In this document: positions 1 to 3,577 of the stretch, piece by piece
Numbering within the stretch: the first letter of the stretch is position 1
How the letters are laid out: each line of letters starts with the position of its first letter
Assembly (NCBI GenBank): GCA_020725315.1
Contig: DYFG01000111.1
Span: 1 to 5,003, forward strand
Direction of reading: 5' to 3'
DNA: 5,003 nucleotides
Source: Nitrosotalea sp.
GTDB taxonomy: Archaea; Halobacteriota; Syntropharchaeia; Alkanophagales; Methanospirareceae
The notes under the pieces: model-generated
Database searches by the model: none
Told to the model about the DNA's origin: nothing
What the model saw: only the letters and a program-made list of their open reading frames with translations
Position numbers and translations under genes: made by a program

Positions 1-381
1 GAGGTTTTCTGCTATTAGTTCGAGCTTGCTGAGTTCTCGTTTCCGGAATCCGATGAACAGACCATTAAATTTACCACCGACACACGTTTTTGTCTTCTCG
101 CCGCGTCCCAGCACGTTGCTTAACAAAGGTTGAATGACTTTCACTGTATCGCCCTTTTCGGTTCGAATCAATATCCCGTTATCAATACCGATAATCCAGA
201 TGAAGGTCCGTGTTTTGGGCGGAATTATGCCGGTAAGGTCAGGATGCTCGATGTCGAGATGCGTCACGGTCGCTCGATAATACCCCTTGAGATGGATATA
301 TACGTGCGCATCGTCCAATTCCTCTTCGTTCAAGTAAACCTGTGCATCCAGTGGCAGTTTGCCTTCGGCTGGGCTAGTCAT
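1..381 (-). CDS. Hypothetical protein, partial (C-terminus beyond the left edge)
   Basis: An open frame of 127 codons runs from an ATG (complement of 379-381) to the window edge without a stop, so the C-terminus is missing. The protein starts MTSPAEGKLPLDAQ. It has an acidic stretch near residues 18-25, then alternating hydrophobic and charged segments that suggest a beta-rich fold (for example TFIWIIGIDNGILI at about 59-72). No signal peptide, membrane segment or catalytic motif was recognised, and I cannot assign a family. The ATG is the first possible start after an upstream in-frame TGA. There is no Shine-Dalgarno sequence directly before it, but a TATA-like element lies about 30 bases upstream, which fits a leaderless archaeal transcript. 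It lies downstream of and in the same direction as the coiled-coil gene, with an 88-base gap. The opposite-strand frame here gives an unconvincing composition. Existence is fairly sure; function is unknown. Confidence 0.6.
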   Translation of the reverse strand, partial: MTSPAEGKLPLDAQVYLNEEELDDAHVYIHLKGYYRATVTHLDIEHPDLTGIIPPKTRTFIWIIGIDNGILIRTEKGDTVKVIQPLLSNVLGRGEKTKTCVGGKFNGLFIGFRKRELSKLELIAENL

Positions 382-406
382 GGTTGGTAAAATAGAGGGT
401 TTGTAG

Positions 407-414
407 GATTTATG
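407..414 (-). promoter_or_regulatory. Possible TATA-like box for the left-edge gene
   Basis: On the minus strand the sequence CATAAATC lies 26-33 bases before the ATG at 381. That is the expected distance for an archaeal TATA box when transcription starts at or next to the start codon. The lack of a Shine-Dalgarno site before that ATG agrees with leaderless expression. The match to the archaeal consensus is only partial, so this is tentative. Confidence 0.3.
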
Positions 415-469
415 AGATGCACATAAAAAGCTCCTTAATGGTGCTCACAAACTCGATAGAATTCATTGT

Positions 470-802
470 TTAATACGGCTCTCTATCTCCCCACGACTCT
501 TCATCCTTTCTGGTTCGTGTCGTATAGGTATCTGATGCTTCATGGACGTGCTCCCAATAGCGTTTTCGCCACATTTCTGCCTCTTTCACTTTTTCCTCTT
601 TTGCTGCTCTTTCCGCTTCATAGCGCTTTCGCCACGCTTCTAGCTCTCTCCTTACTTCCTCATCATATCGTCCGTTTCTTCTCTGTACTTCTTGTAATGC
701 CGCTTCATAGCGGCTTTTCAAGGCGTTTAGTTCTTTGAAATGAAGCGATAGCACGGTTGTCAGGCAAACTAAAAGAATGAGCGCTATAATCCACGCAATC
801 AT
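470..802 (-). CDS. Small membrane-anchored coiled-coil protein, hypothetical
   Basis: A 110-residue protein. Residues 1-20 form one hydrophobic membrane segment (MIAWIIALILLVCLTTVLSL). Residues from about 22 to 90 are highly charged (K, R, E) with regular A, L, Y and W positions, as in a long alpha-helical coiled coil. The tail, residues 90-110, is polar. Two similar segments, EAWRKRYEAE and EMWRKRYWEH (about residues 55-64 and 76-85), are spaced three heptads apart, and SRYEAA at 30-35 is related. The start is well supported: GGAGGT lies 8 bases upstream of the ATG. It probably sits in the membrane by its N-terminus with the helix in the cytoplasm. Known archaeal Holliday-junction-resolvase-like proteins share an N-terminal membrane helix plus coiled coil, but the nuclease domain that would follow is absent here. 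It could be a truncated relative or an independent scaffold. Expression probably comes from the divergent promoter region. Confidence 0.7.
   Translation of the reverse strand: MIAWIIALILLVCLTTVLSLHFKELNALKSRYEAALQEVQRRNGRYDEEVRRELEAWRKRYEAERAAKEEKVKEAEMWRKRYWEHVHEASDTYTTRTRKDEESWGDREPY
613..712 (-). repeat. 13-base direct repeats inside the coiled-coil gene
   Basis: The 13-mer CCGCTTCATAGCG (plus-strand reading) occurs at 613-625 and 700-712, 87 bases apart. A shorter related copy with the core ATAGCG begins at 557, 63 bases (21 codons, three heptads) from the core of the first. In the protein these encode the R-Y-E-A units of the coiled coil, which suggests growth by internal duplication. 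Confidence 0.55.
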
Positions 803-826
803 TTGTTAGACCTCCACCCACTTTAC

Positions 827-848
827 TCCATGCTCATCCATCATGGAT
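827..848. repeat. Overlapping small inverted repeats, possible operator
   Basis: TCCATG (827-832) pairs exactly with CATGGA (842-847). Nested in it, ATCCA (836-840) pairs with TGGAT (844-848) around a 3-base spacer. They lie about where the minus-strand transcript for the coiled-coil gene would begin. A repressor site is possible, but the arms are short and chance is a real alternative. Confidence 0.25.
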
Positions 849-935
849 TACCTGTTTATTAATTTATAATTTTTTCATTGAGATGGTTGTTTTATTTTCT
901 TTTAGAACTTATTTGATAGAGAAAGATATCTATGA

Positions 936-943
936 GGAGGGGG
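936..943 (+). promoter_or_regulatory. Strong Shine-Dalgarno site before ATG 946
   Basis: GGAGGGGG ends two bases before the ATG at 946, and its GGAGG core is 5 bases from it. This is the strongest ribosome-binding site on the plus strand. It points at an ATG that is out of frame with the methyltransferase fragment, so either the site serves a short leader peptide or the methyltransferase has lost its original start frame. Confidence 0.5.
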
Positions 944-945
944 CG

Positions 946-1014
946 ATGGAAATTCTACATGAAGTTAAACTTCCAACTGAATATGGGTATGGATATCTCG
1001 TATGGAAAATATAG
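946..1014 (+). CDS. 22-codon ORF: leader peptide or shifted N-terminus of the methyltransferase
   Basis: Starting at the ATG after the strong Shine-Dalgarno site, the frame encodes 22 residues (MEILHEVKLPTEYGYGYLVW then KI) and ends in TAG. It overlaps the start of the methyltransferase frame, which lies +1 relative to it, so a one-base change around 980-990 would join the two. I favour this being the displaced N-terminus of the broken methyltransferase. A genuine leader peptide is the alternative. No known peptide was recognised. Confidence 0.25.
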   Translation: MEILHEVKLPTEYGYGYLVWKI

Positions 1015-1327
1015 AAAAGCAATGACCTGGCAGAAGATCATCATTGGCGATTCACGAAGAATGTAGGAACTCCCTGATGAATCCGTTCACCTTGTTATTA
1101 CCTCGCCACCATACTGGCAACTGAAGGATTACGGAGACGAGAGACAGATTGGCTTTCACGATAGTTATGAGGAATACATTAACAACCTCAATTTGGTATG
1201 GAATGAGTGCCATAGAGTTCTACATACAGGCTGTCGTTTATGCATCAATATTGGTGACCAATTCGCTCGCTCCGTTTATTATGGGCGATATAAAGTCATT
1301 CCGATAAGAACGGAGATAATAGCATGA
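983..1327 (+). pseudogene. Beta-class (N4-cytosine/N6-adenine) DNA methyltransferase, broken N-terminal fragment, probably CTAG-type
   Basis: This frame reads M-G-M-D-I-S-Y-G-K-Y-R-K-A-M-T-W, then IIIGDSRRM, an in-frame TAG (1064-1066), ELPDESVHLV, and TSPPYWQLKDYG. S-P-P-Y-W (1103-1117) is catalytic motif IV of amino-methyltransferases, preceded by the usual G-D-S. An N-terminal motif IV is the beta-class order, in which the AdoMet-binding motif I (F-x-G-x-G) comes in the C-terminal half. Here the frame stops with TGA at 1325-1327 shortly after FARSVYYGRYKVIPIRTEII, so that half is missing. Intact relatives are roughly 250-330 residues long; about 100 remain. The likely native start is ATG 983, 989 or 1022, and none has a good ribosome-binding site. 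CTAG specificity is inferred from the MjaI-like gene downstream. With a stop, a lost C-terminus and a doubtful start it should be inactive. Its TGA overlaps the next gene's ATG. Confidence 0.8.
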
Positions 1328-2412
1328 ACGAGAGTCTTGTTCAATGGGTTTTGCTAAGGAGACCTGAATACTTACAGGAAAAACTCGGTTTTGAATTAGA
1401 AAGAAAACTTGGGGAGAATTATACTACCGAACAGGGTAGAATTGATTTTGCTTTTGAAACGAGGAGCGAGATATTAATCGTAGAACTTGAGACCGGGATT
1501 AGCAATAAAGCGAACTTTGAATACTGCATTGAACAAGTAAAGAGATATAAAGAAATTGAGTTTGTTACAGATAAGCCTGTAAAATTCATTATCTTATATG
1601 ATGAAGAGAATACACCTCCAAGATTTGTAAAATTACTGGACGACTTTTGTAAGAAATTGGACATCGTACTGAGAACATATTCCATTTTAGATGTTCAAGA
1701 ACTATATAAAAACTGCTTAGAAGAACTTAGTAAAACCACTGGAATATATCCTGGTCCACCTGTGGCAATGGATGTTGTTTTTTTACGCTGGCTTAATAAA
1801 GTTATTAGACCTTTTTACGATGAACACGCTGATGCATTGCCTTTTGACAAGGTAAGAAATGTTTTCAAATCCCGAACAAGTTTCGGAGTATACACATCAT
1901 TGGCGAAATATTTTGAATTGATAGAAAAAAAGCAAAACGGGATGATAGGATTAACAGATCATGGCAAACGTTTTAGAGACAATTATAATGCTGAAATAAT
2001 TCAGTCAAGAGCTACTATGCCAGACCTAAGTACTGAACAAAAAAGGGTTTTGTTAGAAGTTTTAACGAATGGAGTTTTTACTAAAAGCAAAGTGAATATA
2101 TACTATTTTCTTAGATTTGTGCACCTCACAAACGGTGATTGGCTGCCCAAATCTGGCACACCTGAAGACGCTGAGAAACTGAAATTCGTCAATTTTTTAT
2201 TTGGTAAGAGCTATAGGTGGACTACCGTAAGAGAACTCCTTTTATTTACTTGTAATCAGTGTGAAGAGCTTGAATTGGTAGAAAGAATGAGGCTTTCTAA
2301 ATCCATGTATGACAGAGTAGTTTTAACAACTTTAGGGTCAAGAGTTCTCGGATATCTGGAACTGTATTTACACTTGAGAAGAGAACAGCTACAAATACCA
2401 CTACAAATCTAA
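1324..2412 (+). CDS. PD-(D/E)XK-like nuclease domain protein, R-M associated, hypothetical
   Basis: An intact 362-residue protein, not matched to a named family. The N-terminal part has the pattern QGRIDFAF (38-45; D41), then ILIVELETG (50-58; E54 and E56), then a helix with IEQVKRY (69-75; Q71). This D ... E-x-E ... Q-x-x-x-Y layout resembles NucS-type and restriction-enzyme PD-(D/E)XK folds, with Glu in place of the usual Lys, as in BamHI. Residues from about 145 to 225 and 235 to 345 look like helical or winged-helix segments (for example GLTDHGKRFRD and VVLTTLGSRVLGYLEL), which could bind DNA. GGAG lies 8 bases before the ATG, and the start overlaps the upstream stop as ATGA. It is followed after 9 bases by the MjaI-like gene, so an operon is likely. 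It is AT-rich (sampled lines about 27-37% GC). It may be a restriction endonuclease, an accessory nuclease or an inserted gene; nuclease activity is inference. Confidence 0.8.
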   Translation: MNESLVQWVLLRRPEYLQEKLGFELERKLGENYTTEQGRIDFAFETRSEILIVELETGISNKANFEYCIEQVKRYKEIEFVTDKPVKFIILYDEENTPPRFVKLLDDFCKKLDIVLRTYSILDVQELYKNCLEELSKTTGIYPGPPVAMDVVFLRWLNKVIRPFYDEHADALPFDKVRNVFKSRTSFGVYTSLAKYFELIEKKQNGMIGLTDHGKRFRDNYNAEIIQSRATMPDLSTEQKRVLLEVLTNGVFTKSKVNIYYFLRFVHLTNGDWLPKSGTPEDAEKLKFVNFLFGKSYRWTTVRELLLFTCNQCEELELVERMRLSKSMYDRVVLTTLGSRVLGYLELYLHLRREQLQIPLQI

Positions 2413-2421
2413 GGGGTAAAA

Positions 2422-3087
2422 ATGTCAATTCAACACCGTTCAAAAAATTTTAAGAAAAACGGCGAAGAAATGTATGAAATCCACGATAGATCTTCTTTTG
2501 ATTACCTCTTTAGGTCGCTACTGAATGATGGTCTTGAAGATGAGGAAGCATTAGATTTTATTTTAAGCTGCTGTTCGCTAAGCGCCTTTGTTTTTCAAGA
2601 GAGACTCTACAACGAGTATTATCATGATCTTTCTGCTGGAGATACAGTGGCTGATGATTTAATTGCTTTGAGGAATCAATATCTTATTGAACTTGTAGCA
2701 AATAGATATTTAGATGTGGAAAGAATCGGAGAACTCGCCTCAGATGAAATAAGAAAGTGTGCACCGAAATCCCTCAGCGAATGGGAAGAGCACTACTACA
2801 AAAAGGTCTATCCGAAAGAGCATCTGGAAAACTTAGGCAGAAGACTCTACATAAAAATAACCGAGGTCTGCCAGGCGGAAATAGAAAGTATAGCAGAGCA
2901 GGATTGTATTGATTTTATCATTAATCTGGTAATCAATCGAACTTACGATGGCTACCAATCTGAGATACAAACCATTTACGGGCAATTACAGCAGGCTTTG
3001 GGTGTGAAAGTAGAGCCCGCTCCAGATGAATGGGACAGAGGATATAATGTTGATTTTTTCATTAAGGTTAATCAGAAAGGAAATTGA
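2422..3087 (+). CDS. MjaI-type (CTAG) type II restriction endonuclease, C-terminally truncated
   Basis: A 221-residue frame. From about residue 120 on it resembles what I remember of the MjaI family: W-E-E-H-Y-Y-K-K-V-Y-P-K-E-H, then GRRLYIKITEV, CIDFIINLVINRTYDGYQ and IQTIYGQLQ, ending PAPDEWDRGYNVDFFIKV. MjaI cuts CTAG and belongs to the PD-(D/E)XK nucleases. D211 in N-V-D-F-F is the likely first catalytic acid. Family members should follow this with a strand carrying the second acidic or Gln residue and Lys, but here the protein ends after six more residues and that part is in no other frame. An inactive product is therefore expected. Start: AAGGGG lies 5 bases before the ATG; ATG 2470 (residue 17) is an alternative. 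It follows the 362-residue gene by 9 bases, and the break lies 15 bases before the deaminase start. The family call is from memory of conserved segments. Confidence 0.65.
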   Translation: MSIQHRSKNFKKNGEEMYEIHDRSSFDYLFRSLLNDGLEDEEALDFILSCCSLSAFVFQERLYNEYYHDLSAGDTVADDLIALRNQYLIELVANRYLDVERIGELASDEIRKCAPKSLSEWEEHYYKKVYPKEHLENLGRRLYIKITEVCQAEIESIAEQDCIDFIINLVINRTYDGYQSEIQTIYGQLQQALGVKVEPAPDEWDRGYNVDFFIKVNQKGN

Positions 3088-3102
3088 AAGGTTGGAGAAG
3101 GA

Positions 3103-3558
3103 ATGATAAGTGAAGAGAAGGAAAAACCGGAAAGAATACCATGGGATGAATACTGGATGAATATCGTTTACGATGTAGCAAAGCGTTCGACCTGCTTGAG
3201 GAGGCAGATAGGCGCCCTGGTCGTTAAAAATGATATCATCGTCTCGACGGGCTATAACGGTGCGCCGAGGGGATTCCCTCATTGTCTCGATGTTGGATGT
3301 CGACGCGATAAGTTGAATATCGCATCGGGTGAGAGACATGAAGAATGCGTGGGCGTGCATGCAGAGCAAAATGCACTCTTACAAGCAGGCAAAGATGCGG
3401 AAGGTGCTACACTCTACGTAAATGCATTTCCTTGCAAGATATGTGCGAAGCTTATAATAAATGTGGGGATAAAGAGAGTAGTGGTGTCCAGAGAATATAG
3501 CGATAGGGAAGGCTTGGACTATTTGAATAAAGCAGGTATAAAGCTCGCATTTATTTAA
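3103..3558 (+). CDS. Deoxycytidylate (dCMP) deaminase, ComEB-like
   Basis: A complete 151-residue enzyme of the cytidine/deoxycytidylate deaminase fold. It should convert dCMP to dUMP and ammonia in the cytoplasm, supplying thymidylate synthesis. The zinc site is clear: H86-A-E88 in VGVHAEQNALL, with E88 as proton shuttle, and P110-C111-K-I-C114. Other family marks are C-L-R-R-Q-I-G-A-L-V-V (31-41), the substrate-binding S-T-G-Y-N-G-A-P-R-G (48-57), and H-C-L-D-V-G-C (60-66) with the G-E-R-H-E-E-C segment, which often carries a second zinc site. Length is normal for the family. The start has GGAGAAGG a few bases upstream. It follows the truncated endonuclease by 15 bases and precedes the type IIG-like gene by 19 bases, so co-transcription is likely. 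It is richer in GC (one sampled line about 57%) than the two genes before it. It may be a housekeeping gene bordering the island or part of a mobile nucleotide-metabolism set. Confidence 0.95.
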   Translation: MISEEKEKPERIPWDEYWMNIVYDVAKRSTCLRRQIGALVVKNDIIVSTGYNGAPRGFPHCLDVGCRRDKLNIASGERHEECVGVHAEQNALLQAGKDAEGATLYVNAFPCKICAKLIINVGIKRVVVSREYSDREGLDYLNKAGIKLAFI

Positions 3559-3577
3559 CAAGAAGAACGAGTGGATA

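Larger units (their letters stand above)
803..945. promoter_or_regulatory. Divergent intergenic promoter region
   Basis: This 143-base gap separates the minus-strand coiled-coil gene from the plus-strand R-M block. Its centre is very AT-rich (about 851-876). On the plus strand AATTTATAAT (861-870) resembles an archaeal TATA box, predicting a transcription start near 890-895 and a leader of about 50 bases. The same AT tract read on the minus strand (ATTATAAATTAATAAA) could serve the coiled-coil gene, with a start near 835. An 8-base palindrome, AGATATCT (924-931), lies just before the plus-strand Shine-Dalgarno site. Promoter positions are inferred from sequence only. Confidence 0.4.

Noticed and set aside
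130..390. Plus-strand open frame of 86 codons
   Set aside because: It lies opposite the longer minus-strand frame 1-381, lacks a ribosome-binding site and has no recognisable segment.
410..466. 18-codon minus-strand frame (MNSIEFVSTIKELFMCIS), in frame with and just after the coiled-coil stop; it also contains an AAGGAG followed by an ATG at 422-424
   Set aside because: It is too short, has no ribosome-binding site of its own at its first ATG, and the inner ATG gives only four codons. It may be a chance frame or a remnant of a longer C-terminus.
466..738. Plus-strand open frame rich in Leu, Phe and Pro
   Set aside because: It is the antisense image of the Lys/Glu/Arg-rich coiled-coil gene, which has a clear ribosome-binding site on the other strand.
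1419..1685. Minus-strand open frame inside the 362-residue gene
   Set aside because: Antisense shadow with a Ser/Leu-rich composition and no initiation signal.
2986..3369. Minus-strand open frame across the endonuclease/deaminase junction
   Set aside because: It lies opposite two well supported genes and has no recognisable domain.
3103..3558. dCTP deaminase or tRNA adenosine deaminase
   Set aside because: dCTP deaminase has a different, zinc-free fold. The S-T-G-Y-N-G-A-P-R-G and H-C-L-D-V-G-C segments mark the dCMP deaminase group rather than TadA.
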